DNA of 64,000 nt from Streptomyces sp. NBC_00569. GTDB taxonomy: Bacteria > Actinomycetota > Actinomycetes > Streptomycetales > Streptomycetaceae. Within the stretch, counting starts at the first letter, position 1. The number at the start of each line of letters is the position of its first letter. Below, in pieces: positions 25,173 to 33,058 of this stretch. The translations under genes and the position numbers were made by a program. The stretch is taken from positions 1-64,000 of the forward strand of contig NZ_CP107783.1 of assembly GCF_036345255.1 (NCBI RefSeq), given 5' to 3'. The notes beneath the pieces were generated by a model. That model saw only the letters and a list, made by a program, of their open reading frames with translations, had not been told where the DNA came from and did no database searches.

Positions 25173-27155
25173 TCACGCGGAAGCCTCTTGCATGTCGCCG
25201 TCGGCCTCGGAGGCGATCTGGTAGGACAGCAACTTCGCGAAGGGGCCCTCCTGGTCGCAAAGCTGGGCGTACGTCCCCTCTTGGACGATCTTGCCGTCGT
25301 CGAGGACCACGATGCGATCGGCGATGGCGACACTGGTCATGCGGTGAGTCACCAGCAGGACGGCTCGGTTGCGGGCCAGGGTTCGCAGCCGCTGGAAGAT
25401 GCGGTACTCGGCGCGGGGGTCGAGGTTGGCTGTCGGCTCGTCGAGGACCAGCAGTCCGGCCTGCCGGAAGAATGCTCTGGCCAGGGCGATGCGCTGCCAC
25501 TGACCGCCGCTCAGCTCTTCGCCGTTGAGCCACTCGCGGGCCAGGAGAGTGTCCAGACCCCCGCGGAGCTTGTCGACGACCTCGTCGGCGTCGGCGGCCT
25601 GGCACGCCTCGCGGACCGCCTCGTCGCCCCGCTCGGTGGGCTGCCCCTGATTCACGTTCTCGCGCACGGTCAGCGGCCAGTGGGCGTAGTCCTGCGGCAC
25701 GAGGGCGACTTGCTGCCACAGCGCCTGCGGGTCGATGGTGTCGGTGGGAACTCCGTCCCAGAGCACCTGTCCGCCGCCGGATGGCAGGTAGAGGCCGCTG
25801 ATCAGCTTCGACAGCGTCGACTTGCCCGAGCCGTTGAAGCCCACCAGTGCAGTGACTTCGCCCCGGCGCAGAGTAAGAGAGACATCGGACAGGGCGTCGC
25901 GGTCCTTGCCCGCGTAGCGATGGGTGAGCGACTTGACCTCGATCGTCTCCGGCGCCGGGGGCCGGTGCGGGCCGCGGCGCATGCGGAAGCCGCCGGCTCT
26001 GTCCAGGAAGCGGGTCCAGTCGTCCATGTAGAGCCCGGTCCGTACGGCGCGCGCGCCGACGGACACCAGGCCGCGGACCGACATGCCGGCAGTCTGCAGG
26101 GCGAAGACAGCCGTTCCGGCGTGTCCGACGGTGATCCGGCCGGTGGCGAGCAGCCATACGACCGCTGCCCACACCACTGCTGACCCCAGCCCTCCGCACA
26201 GTGCGCCGATCAGAGACATGCGGGCGCCTTGGTCGGCTGCGGACCGGTCCTCGCGGTTGATCCGGGCGACGGTGCTGCGGTAGCGGCCGGAGAGGAAGGG
26301 GGCCATGGTGCCGGCGCGGATCTGGTCGGCGGCGTCCTTGGTGTAGATGTGCCAGCGCAGTACCGACAGCATCCGGGCGTCCCCGTTGCTGCGCAGGTTG
26401 GCCAGGTAGCGGACGCGTGCGGCACTGACCTGGGCCACGGCTTGCGGCAGGCTGGCGGCGACGAGGAGGGGGAGGAGGACCCAGTGCACCCCGGCCAGGA
26501 CGATAGCCCCGGCGAGGAAGGCGGCGGCCGAGGCGATCAGGTCCTGGCCCTCATTGATCAGGTCGCCGGTGACCTGGGCGCCGCGGTCGGCGGCTTCGCG
26601 GTCGCGGTTGAATTCCGGGTCGTCGTAGGCGCACAGCTCGACCTCGGCGCAGCCTGTGAGCAGCATCTGCTCGGCCTCGCGGGTCATCAGCGGACTCAGG
26701 CGGGAAGACAGCCAGTTCACGGTGATGCCGAGGAGCGCGCGCACACCGGCGGCCCCGGCGAGCAGAGCGACGGAGGGCCACGCCTGAAGGAGCCGGTGGT
26801 AGACGTCACCGTCACGCAGCAAGGCGGTGAGGGTACCGGCGATAGCGACCAGGCCCAGGGCCTGCATCACGCCGGTGATCAGCTGGCACAGGAGAAGGCC
26901 GACGGTCGCCCGTCGGTCGACGCGCCAGGCCAGGGCCAGCGAGCGGCGCACCAACTGGGGCAGGCGGCGGGCCATGTCGCGCATCCGGATCGAGCGTCCG
27001 GCCGCTTCGCGGCTGCCGGTCACGTCGACGAAGCGCATCTGCTGCCCGGGTGGAACGGCGTCGCCTGGCGCTGCAGCGGCAGAGGGGGCGGACGGCCCCG
27101 CGGTGGTGCGCGGTCCTGGAACGCTGTCGGCTGAGACATGGGTGGGCTCACTCAT
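25173..27155 (-). CDS. ABC exporter (fused permease and ATPase)
   Basis: A 660-residue half-transporter. After an 80-residue hydrophilic N-terminus come about six membrane helices (VGLLLCQLITGVMQALGLVA, AAAFLAGAIVLAGVHWVLLP, AVVWAAVVWLLATGRITVG). The nucleotide-binding domain has Walker A GFNGSGKST, signature ELSGGQWQRIALARAF, Walker B GLLVLDEPTANLD and switch His in LLVTHRM. It is of the lipid A/peptide exporter type without a peptidase domain. Its ATG overlaps the stop of a 40-codon frame (ATGA), and it precedes the triple-Nudix gene by 86 bp. The likely substrate is the adjacent peptide or its product. Confidence 0.9.
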   Translation of the reverse strand: MSEPTHVSADSVPGPRTTAGPSAPSAAAAPGDAVPPGQQMRFVDVTGSREAAGRSIRMRDMARRLPQLVRRSLALAWRVDRRATVGLLLCQLITGVMQALGLVAIAGTLTALLRDGDVYHRLLQAWPSVALLAGAAGVRALLGITVNWLSSRLSPLMTREAEQMLLTGCAEVELCAYDDPEFNRDREAADRGAQVTGDLINEGQDLIASAAAFLAGAIVLAGVHWVLLPLLVAASLPQAVAQVSAARVRYLANLRSNGDARMLSVLRWHIYTKDAADQIRAGTMAPFLSGRYRSTVARINREDRSAADQGARMSLIGALCGGLGSAVVWAAVVWLLATGRITVGHAGTAVFALQTAGMSVRGLVSVGARAVRTGLYMDDWTRFLDRAGGFRMRRGPHRPPAPETIEVKSLTHRYAGKDRDALSDVSLTLRRGEVTALVGFNGSGKSTLSKLISGLYLPSGGGQVLWDGVPTDTIDPQALWQQVALVPQDYAHWPLTVRENVNQGQPTERGDEAVREACQAADADEVVDKLRGGLDTLLAREWLNGEELSGGQWQRIALARAFFRQAGLLVLDEPTANLDPRAEYRIFQRLRTLARNRAVLLVTHRMTSVAIADRIVVLDDGKIVQEGTYAQLCDQEGPFAKLLSYQIASEADGDMQEASA

Positions 27156-27274
27156 GCCGCCCACCCCGTATCCGGAATTGATGCGGCGCGCAGCTGACCG
27201 GTGCTGGGCAGCTCGGCGGCAGGGCGCTGTCCGTTTTCGGCAGGCTGATGCATGGGGGCAGGGGTGCAATTCAT
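27152..27274 (-). CDS. 40-codon frame: candidate precursor peptide
   Basis: A 40-residue frame (MNCTPAPMHQPAENGQRPAA, then ELPSTGQLRAASIPDTGWAA) with GAGGAG nine bases before ATG 27274. Its TGA overlaps the ABC exporter's ATG (ATGA), so translation is coupled. It is short, hydrophilic, with Pro/Gln-rich leader-like N-terminus and a C-terminal SIPDTGWAA. Placement immediately before an exporter, in an operon that once had a PCMT-like methyltransferase, makes a ribosomal peptide precursor plausible. It could also be a leader peptide that merely regulates the operon. It is too short to classify by sequence. Confidence 0.5.
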   Translation of the reverse strand: MNCTPAPMHQPAENGQRPAAELPSTGQLRAASIPDTGWAA

Positions 27275-27559
27275 GGCGATATTTCTCCTCAAGTGGTGCA
27301 GCACAGCTGGTGCCGCAAGGTGCCCAACTGCGCCTAAATGCAGATGGGTTGGTGCTTTGTGATGGTGTCTTGGTCAACGACGGGGCGGGGTGGATCGAAC
27401 ACGCGTGTTTTGGACGAAGCGGGTTCGCCGAGGGCGTGCGGGATGCGCCCGTTCCGAACACCTGAGCCCTTGTGTTTGTGCGGGTGGCATCACGAGAGGG
27501 ATTGGCCGAAACGCCGCAGCTGATACGCATGTGACGTATGAGGTTCGCTGTCAGGTGCC

Positions 27560-28008
27560 CGCCGCCCTCCACAGCCAGTCCCCTCGATCAGATCCGCGCG
27601 CTCCCCCGGGCGTGGACACCCCGTGGGCCGTTCGCTGCCTGGCTTGCGGCGCTCCCGGCACCCCCCACGCTGGGCTCCATCCGCAGGGGTCAGGGCGGCT
27701 GCGGGCCCTGCGGCCGGCGCAAGGCCAACGAGACGATGCGTCATGACCCTGTGGAGGCCGCCGCAGTGATGCGGGCGGCGGGCCTAGAGCCTCTGGAGCC
27801 GTATCCGGGGTCTGCGTTCCCGTGGAAGAGGCGCTGTACCGGGTGCGGCGCCATCGTTTCCCCGCGGCTGGGCTCCATGACCGGCAAGAACCGTCCGGGA
27901 TGCAAGCTGTGTGGCAACCGGCGCGCGGAGTGGCTCCGGACCGGCCATGGTCCCCACGACATCGAGCGGCCCCCGACCCAGGGCTACACGGGGCAGGAGA
28001 CTGCCTAG
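27560..28008 (+). pseudogene. Zinc-ribbon repeat protein, frameshifted and 5'-truncated
   Basis: Two tandem modules share the pattern PG(V/S)..PW..RC..CG....P.LGS...GQGGC..C. The first lies in one frame (27590-27660: PPGVDTPWAVRCLACG), then the frame changes in a run of six C near 27660 and continues with TLGSIRRGQGGCGPCGRRKA and EPLEPYPGSAFPWKRRCTGC. The repeats are of a phage/plasmid protein type with treble-clef fingers. The 5' end is missing. One extra C accounts for the break. Confidence 0.6.
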
Positions 28009-28151
28009 GTCGCGCGACTGATGGCAGGGGCCATGCGCCGCGCCACGGCCGTGACCGCTCACCAGTTCTGGGGCAGTCTTTCCGGTCCGGAGCTGGTCGA
28101 GGCGCGCGTGGGCCTCATCAGCGCGGCGAAGGCGCCGGCGGCGCGGCCCAC

Positions 28152-28541
28152 GTCGTCGAGGGGGCCTAGGAAACGGCGCCTCCCCAGCCCTCTCCTCTGG
28201 TCCGTGGGCGACCTGCATGCCGGGCTGGCCCCACCAGCACGCCCGGTGCACGACGCTCAGCGAGCCGTCCCCGTCGATCGCCACGTGATAGGCGATGCGT
28301 CCGTCGCGCCATGTGTCCCGCTGTGTGACGGACGCGTACCGCCATTCCCGCCGACGTGCACGAACAGGGCGGTCCTACCGTCGTATGGCCAGGCGTGGGC
28401 CGTCGGGGCAGGTCCGTCCTCGGGCCGCCACGGCGGTGCCTGCTCGGGTTCCTCCGGAAGGTCGTCAACGCACACGTCTCGACCGTACGCCCACCACCCG
28501 CCACGGCTCGCGGCCCTCTGGGTATGCCCGGGCCCCTGCAC
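28152..28541 (-). pseudogene. Hypothetical gene with a frameshift
   Basis: The N-terminal frame reads VCVDDLPEEPEQAPPWRPED ... YDGRTALFVHVGG. At about 28350 a one-base shift leads to EWRYASVTQRDTWRDGRIAY and VAIDGDGSLSVVHRACWWGQ, which are clearly protein-like and continue to about 28170. Both halves together would be one acidic protein of about 130 residues, family unknown. The stop and the true 3' end are unclear. Confidence 0.45.
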
Positions 28542-28619
28542 CTCCGACGGGTGCAGGGGCCCGGTCTCCGTCCGCCGGTCCGCTACGGGGGGCGCGGACC
28601 GGCGGGGTTCAGGGATGGC

Positions 28620-29711
28620 TCAGCGGCTGAGCGTGGGTAGGTGCCAGCCCGGGCCGCCTGTCTCTCGGTACGTGACGGTCTGCCGGGTCGGGGTGATGGT
28701 CAGCAGGAAGTCATCACGGGCGATGTTGTCGGTGAAGGTCGCGGCGAGTTCCTCGACGCGGTCCCACAAGCGTCGGGGACCGCTCTGGCGCACCGTGCCG
28801 GTGGTGTCGACGGTGGCGACGGAGCCGTCCTCGGTCCACAGGCCGACGGCCGTGACCTGTCCGTGGTCGTCCTTCCACGTACACGAGGTGTAGCCGGGCA
28901 GGGCGAGCGACAGAGGGAACTTCAGACGCTCCAGGACGTCGCGGGGCGCCACGGAAGTCCTGCCGGGATTCTCGCCCCGGACCGCGTCGAGATCGGGCGC
29001 CGTGGAGGCCGCGCGGAGGGCCATGAAGTGGGCGGGGGTGGGCAGGAAGCGGCCGGTGGCGTGCCCCGGGGCGGTCACCTGCGCGCGGATGATGCCGTAG
29101 CCGAGCGGGGCGACAATGACCGCGCCCTCGGCGGCCTGCTCCAGCAGTGCGGGCGGGATGGCGTGCAGGCCTGCGGTGGCGATGATGCGGTCGTAGGGGG
29201 CCCGGCGCGGGTAGCCCAGTGCACCGTCGCCGGCCGCGAGGGTGGGGCTGTGGCCTGCCTGCTTCAGGCGGCCGATCGCTGCGGCCACCAGCCCGGGGTC
29301 GACGTCGACGCTCGTGACGCGTGCCTCGCCGAGGCGGTGTGACAGGAGCGCGGTGTTGTAGCCGGTTCCGGTGCCGAGCTCGAAGACACGGTGGCCGTCG
29401 TGGACGTCGAGGGCCTCCAGCATGGCGAGCATCACCGACGGCTGGCTCGACGAGCTGGTGGGGATGCCCTGTTCGTCGAGCTGGGTCGTCAGCGCGACGT
29501 CGGCGTAGACGGCCTCCAGATACCCGACGTCGCCCCAGGACACGGGCTGCCATGCCGCGTCGGTGCCCTGCGTGAAGAAGCGCGGCACGAACACGTGCCG
29601 CGGGACGTCGGCGAACGCCTGGAGCCACTCGCCGTCGCGCTCCAGGGCAAGATCCGTGGCGTACTTCTGCCGCAGGGCGGCCGAGGTACCGGTGTCCGGC
29701 CAGGAATTCAT
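28620..29711 (-). CDS. tgmC: PCMT-like methyltransferase of a graspetide cluster
   Basis: A 363-residue SAM-dependent methyltransferase related to protein-L-isoaspartate O-methyltransferase. The SAM motif VFELGTGTGYNTALLSHRLG is at about 115-134, with the post-motif VTSVDVDPGLVAAA. The N-terminal catalytic loop is YLEAVYADVALTTQLDEQGIP with SSSSQPSVMLAML. The C-terminal 120-residue extension (YTSCTWKDDHGQVTAVGLWT) is typical of the ATP-grasp peptide maturase system. Such enzymes methylate an Asp of the cross-linked peptide so that it collapses to an aspartimide, as in fuscimiditide. ATG 29711 overlaps the ATP-grasp stop (ATGA). The symbol is by analogy. Confidence 0.9.
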   Translation of the reverse strand: MNSWPDTGTSAALRQKYATDLALERDGEWLQAFADVPRHVFVPRFFTQGTDAAWQPVSWGDVGYLEAVYADVALTTQLDEQGIPTSSSSQPSVMLAMLEALDVHDGHRVFELGTGTGYNTALLSHRLGEARVTSVDVDPGLVAAAIGRLKQAGHSPTLAAGDGALGYPRRAPYDRIIATAGLHAIPPALLEQAAEGAVIVAPLGYGIIRAQVTAPGHATGRFLPTPAHFMALRAASTAPDLDAVRGENPGRTSVAPRDVLERLKFPLSLALPGYTSCTWKDDHGQVTAVGLWTEDGSVATVDTTGTVRQSGPRRLWDRVEELAATFTDNIARDDFLLTITPTRQTVTYRETGGPGWHLPTLSR

Positions 29712-30688
29712 TCGATGACTCCTTGCAGGTAGTCGGCGTGCGCGGCGGCGATCGGCAGGGCGGTGCGGTTCTCCACCCAGGCCCAGGTTCCGGCGGGATT
29801 GTTCTCGAAGAACACCCACTGTCCCGCCGGCGTGACGGCGAAATCGAAACTGCCGAAGACGATGCCGTAGTACGCCAGGAAGCGGCGTACCGCGGTCGCG
29901 ATGTCGTCGGGGACGGTGATCGTGCCGTACTCGATGTGCTCGTAGTCGGTGCGCCAGTCCGTGGCGGCCTTGGCGGACGTGGTGTGCAGCGTCCCGCCGA
30001 AGACGCGGTCGCCGACGGCGACGAGGCGTACCTCGAAGGCCTTCGCGATGGCCTCCTGGAGGTAGTGGGCCGACAGGCGGATGCTGTCGTCGAAGTCGAG
30101 CGGGTCGACGTGGTGGGTCGCCACCATCAGGGCGCGGCCCTCCTCGATGGGCAGGCGGCCGCCCAGGACCGGCTTGCAGATCAGCGGAGCGTCGATCTGC
30201 TTGGCGAAGTCGCGTGCAGCGGCGGGGGCGTTGGTGACCAGACTGCGCGGCACGGTGAGCCCGCAACGGGTCGCGGCGACGAGCTGCTGGGGCTTGTGGG
30301 CGGCGAGGCGGTCGGCGTGCGGGTTGTTGATCCACGGGACGCCCGGCAGGGCCGCCAGGACGTTCAGCAGGGCGGCATCGGCCTGGTTTTGGGCCCACGT
30401 GCGGTAGGGCTCGGGAACGGAGTCCGCGATGAGGGGGCGCCCGGGCCGCCGCCAGTAGATGGCCCTAACGTCCTCAAGCCGCGCCGTCCGGCGCCCGTCG
30501 TCGAGGATCCCGCTCCAGCCCGCCTCACGGTCTGCATGCGCGGCGGTGAGGGTGAGCTGCTGCGGGAAGGCGGCGGCGTCGAAGCGGATGACCGGGACGT
30601 CGCGCTGGTTGAGCTGGTCGACGACCATGTCGGCGGACGCGTCCAGCTGCTCGGCGACCACGAGCACCGGGCGGGCGGCGGCGGTCAT
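29708..30688 (-). CDS. tgmB: ATP-grasp peptide ligase of a graspetide cluster
   Basis: A 326-residue ATP-grasp enzyme of the SAV_5884 (MvdD-like) type. An N-terminal Rossmann-like half (PVLVVAEQLDASADMVVDQL ... AIYWRRPGRPL) precedes the ATP-grasp half with DAPLICKPVLGGRLPIEEGR (ATP-binding Lys and glycine loop) and metal site VFFENNPAGTWAWVE. Graspetide ligases activate Asp/Glu side chains with ATP and form esters or amides with Thr/Ser or Lys of a ribosomal peptide. It overlaps the precursor stop and methyltransferase start, giving one tightly coupled operon. The enzyme is full length. Confidence 0.93.
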   Translation of the reverse strand: MTAAARPVLVVAEQLDASADMVVDQLNQRDVPVIRFDAAAFPQQLTLTAAHADREAGWSGILDDGRRTARLEDVRAIYWRRPGRPLIADSVPEPYRTWAQNQADAALLNVLAALPGVPWINNPHADRLAAHKPQQLVAATRCGLTVPRSLVTNAPAAARDFAKQIDAPLICKPVLGGRLPIEEGRALMVATHHVDPLDFDDSIRLSAHYLQEAIAKAFEVRLVAVGDRVFGGTLHTTSAKAATDWRTDYEHIEYGTITVPDDIATAVRRFLAYYGIVFGSFDFAVTPAGQWVFFENNPAGTWAWVENRTALPIAAAHADYLQGVIE

Positions 30689-30906
30689 GACGCGGACGCG
30701 AAGTACGGGTCCTGGACGTCGTCGCCCTGCCCGTCGAGGTTGGTGTCCGTCGTCGAGGCGGCCATGTCCCCGGTGTGCCAAGGGCTGCCGTCCTCCTGCT
30801 GGTTGATCTGGAGCTCCTCGTTCCACCTCACGCCCTTGATCGAGGTCGCAACGAGGCAGGGCGGGGCCGCGGCCCGCGCGGCGAACGGAATGGTGGCAGT
30901 GGTCAT
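30685..30906 (-). CDS. tgmA: Graspetide precursor peptide
   Basis: A 73-residue precursor. The leader has the family's PFA.R and the basic recognition stretch (GVRWNEELQINQQEDGSPWH). The C-terminal core, residues 49-73, is AASTTDTNLDGQGDDVQDPY plus FASAS. Nucleophiles available are Ser51, Thr52, Thr53 and Thr55; acceptors are Asp54, Asp58, Asp62, Asp63 and Asp66. The Asp58-Gly59 pair is a classic succinimide-prone site for the PCMT-like enzyme. GGAGG is nine bases before ATG 30906. Ring connectivity cannot be read from sequence. Confidence 0.9.
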   Translation of the reverse strand: MTTATIPFAARAAAPPCLVATSIKGVRWNEELQINQQEDGSPWHTGDMAASTTDTNLDGQGDDVQDPYFASAS

Positions 30907-30944
30907 CGGATCCTCCGTGGGGGTTGAGTGGATGGTGCCAGGGG

Positions 30945-30991
30945 CCCGCTCCCCGGGTGCCGAATGCCTTGCGCAATGCCCGGGGAGCGGG
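30945..30991. terminator. Strong hairpin between operon head and graspetide precursor
   Basis: CCCGCTCCCCGGG (30945-30957) and CCCGGGGAGCGGG (30979-30991) form a perfect 13-bp stem 39 bases before the precursor start. It could be an attenuator or an mRNA-processing and stability element that sets precursor level apart from the two genes upstream. Confidence 0.65.
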
Positions 30992-31043
30992 ATCTTGCGG
31001 CCCGCCGCGTCTCGGCCTTCCTGTACCAAGGCGCGACGGAGGC

Positions 31044-31145
31044 TCAGGGGAGGCTGTGCCAGAAGGCGATACCGATCGCGCCGATGGCGGCGACCGCGAG
31101 GACGGTAGTGATCAGTGCCTCGATGATCCGGATGCGGGCCCTCAC
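31044..31145 (-). CDS. 33-residue membrane peptide in the graspetide operon
   Basis: A short frame from GTG 31145: basic start VRARIRI, then one membrane helix (ALITTVLAVAAIGAIGIAFW). Its GTG overlaps the stop of the upstream gene (GTGA). It lies between the leading gene and the precursor, so it may be a membrane anchor, immunity or export helper. It is below usual gene length, but the overlap supports translation. Confidence 0.55.
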   Translation of the reverse strand: MRARIRIIEALITTVLAVAAIGAIGIAFWHSLP

Positions 31146-31516
31146 GCCGTGTCCGCATCGAGCAGCTCGGCGAGTGCGGCGGCGCTGTAGGCGAGGCTTT
31201 GCAGGTACTTCCAGGCAGCCCAGTCCGAGTCGAGCGTGGTGGGCCTGGTCGGCGAGTCCAGGACCAGGTAGGCGGCACGGAAGATCGACGTCGCGTACGC
31301 AGGGCGGCCCGGGCCGTCCTCGCGGATCATGCGCCGCACATGGGCGGCCATGCACCGGGTCCGCTCGTCGATCCCGGCGCGTTCGAGCGCGGCCAGCGGC
31401 GTGTCGTTGACCCCCGCGACAGCGGCCCGCACCGCCCGGAAGTCGATCGGCTCCTGCCCGTCGCCGGGCTCAGTGCCCTCACGCGATCTGGCGTGGTGTG
31501 AGTCCACGATGCTCAC
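31142..31516 (-). CDS. Hypothetical protein leading the graspetide operon
   Basis: A 124-residue acidic helical protein (IDFRAVRAAVAGVNDTPLAA, SDWAAWKYLQSLAYSAAALA). GTG 31516 is preceded by GAGGGGGCGCC. It is the first gene of the leftward operon and is followed by a 33-residue membrane peptide, precursor, ligase and methyltransferase. Similar proteins occur beside actinobacterial ATP-grasp peptide genes, but I know of no assigned activity. It is divergent from the regulator at 31736, which probably controls it. Confidence 0.6.
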   Translation of the reverse strand: MSIVDSHHARSREGTEPGDGQEPIDFRAVRAAVAGVNDTPLAALERAGIDERTRCMAAHVRRMIREDGPGRPAYATSIFRAAYLVLDSPTRPTTLDSDWAAWKYLQSLAYSAAALAELLDADTA

Positions 31517-31590
31517 GGCGCCCCCTCGTCTGGACTGGCTTGCTTGGCCCACAAGCCTCCCGGCGCGACAGGAACGGCACCATCCACCCG

Positions 31591-31610
31591 GGGTCTCACC
31601 TGGGTCTCAC
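31591..31610. promoter_or_regulatory. 9-bp direct repeat in the divergent promoter region
   Basis: GGGTCTCAC occurs at 31591 and 31602, spaced by 11 bp, one DNA turn. GGTGGGTATCACC, a small dyad, lies about 20 bp further on. These sit between the graspetide operon (leftward) and the regulator gene (rightward) and are the best candidates for the regulator's binding site. Confidence 0.5.
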
Positions 31611-31735
31611 GAATCCAGACGGGCTATCAGGTGGGTATCACCTACATCGTGAACGGTTCCCGGGCAGTCTGGTCGGGCGATATTCACGATGCTGACCGGC
31701 TGTCACCACCGGGGCGCGTCCGTCAGGAGGACCTC

Positions 31736-33058
31736 ATGTCGCAGCAGCCACGCAATCTGCTTCATTCACTGGTCCTGGCGCGTTCGTGGACGTACGCGGA
31801 GGCCGCGAAGGAGTACCGCAGAATCGGTCGGCTCATCGGCGACGAACGCGATGACGCCCGCTACCGGTCGGCGGATGTCTCCGAGCCGACGTGGAGACGG
31901 TGGACAAGCGGCCAGCAGCGTCGGGCGCCGAACCCGCCGGCGCCGCTCATCCTGCACAGGATATTCGGAGCGCCGGTGCTGGAGTTATTCGCGCCCATCC
32001 AGCAGGCAGCGGTCACCTTGCAACCAGCGCTCAACGAAAGCGATATCGCCATGACTGCTCGTGACGCCGCCGCCCATGCCGGGAACGCCGCCTCGGCCCA
32101 TCTACCGGACATGACGCTGGACCAGATCGACGACGACGTGCAGACGCTGGCAAAGGACTACGAGACGACGAACCCCGTCGCCGCGTTCCGCCGCGCCGAA
32201 GAACTCCTGCTGGACGTGCAGGACAAGCTGGAGCGCACACAGCGGCCCCGGCAACAAGAACGCCTGTACCTGGCGGCCGGGCAGGCCGGGTCCCTGTTGT
32301 CGGTGGCCGCGTTCGACCTCGGCGTGCTCGGTCCAGCAACCCAGTTCGCCCGCACCGCCGCCATGTACGGGCAGACCATCGAGCACGGGCCGCTCCAGGC
32401 CTACGCGCACGGCGTACTGGCGTACCTGGCCTACTGGGACGGCCGCCCGACGGCCGCCATGCGCAACATCCACATCGCGAAATCGTTCGGCGGCGTCGGC
32501 GCCACGGGACACATGCGGCTGTCCGCGATCGAGGCCCGCGCCTACGCGCACCTGGGACGCCCCCGCGACGCCGAACGCGCCGTGCAGCAGGCACTCGACC
32601 CCGGCCCCGAGGTGCGCGACGAGCTGCACGACGACGTGGGCGGCGAGTTCGCCTTCGGGCCCGCCCGGGCCGCGATGAGCCACGCCACCACGTACCTCGT
32701 CCTCAAAGACTCACATCGCGCCGAGCGATCCGCACTCCACGCCTTGCAGCTGCTCGACGACGATCCCAACGCGGACCGGCCGGTGCAGATGCAGGTAACC
32801 GTCGACCTCGCACGGGCCCGCCTGCTGCGCGGCGAACTCGACGGCGCCGACGAAGCCCTGGAACCGGTGCTGGCCACCCCCGTGGAATGGCGCACCATCG
32901 GCCTGGTCGACCGGGTCACCCAGCTGCGCGGCGAGCTCGCCCGGCCCCAGCTCGAACAGGCGCCCGCAGCACGGACGCTGGCTGAGCAGATCGAGGACTT
33001 CGTCGCCCGCGCGGCCGCCCGGCCCTTGCCCGGCAGCCGCCTGGCCATAGAGGGCTAA
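31736..33058 (+). CDS. Regulator with N-terminal HTH-like and TPR-like domains
   Basis: A 440-residue protein. Residues 10-65 (SLVLARSWTYAEAAKEYRRI ... ADVSEPTWRRWTSGQQRRAP) resemble an XRE-type domain. The C-terminal 320 residues are helical repeats (AGQAGSLLSVAAFDLGVLGP, RLSAIEARAYAHLGRPRDAE) like TPR regulators. This layout is common for regulators next to Streptomyces ribosomal peptide clusters. AGGAGG precedes ATG 31736. It is divergent from the graspetide operon. Its TAA overlaps the stop of the convergent epimerase gene by three bases. Confidence 0.8.
   Translation: MSQQPRNLLHSLVLARSWTYAEAAKEYRRIGRLIGDERDDARYRSADVSEPTWRRWTSGQQRRAPNPPAPLILHRIFGAPVLELFAPIQQAAVTLQPALNESDIAMTARDAAAHAGNAASAHLPDMTLDQIDDDVQTLAKDYETTNPVAAFRRAEELLLDVQDKLERTQRPRQQERLYLAAGQAGSLLSVAAFDLGVLGPATQFARTAAMYGQTIEHGPLQAYAHGVLAYLAYWDGRPTAAMRNIHIAKSFGGVGATGHMRLSAIEARAYAHLGRPRDAERAVQQALDPGPEVRDELHDDVGGEFAFGPARAAMSHATTYLVLKDSHRAERSALHALQLLDDDPNADRPVQMQVTVDLARARLLRGELDGADEALEPVLATPVEWRTIGLVDRVTQLRGELARPQLEQAPAARTLAEQIEDFVARAAARPLPGSRLAIEG

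Noticed and set aside
28021..28893. Long rightward open frame of 290 codons
   Set aside because: It lies opposite the methyltransferase and a frameshifted leftward gene; composition fits a GC-shadow frame.
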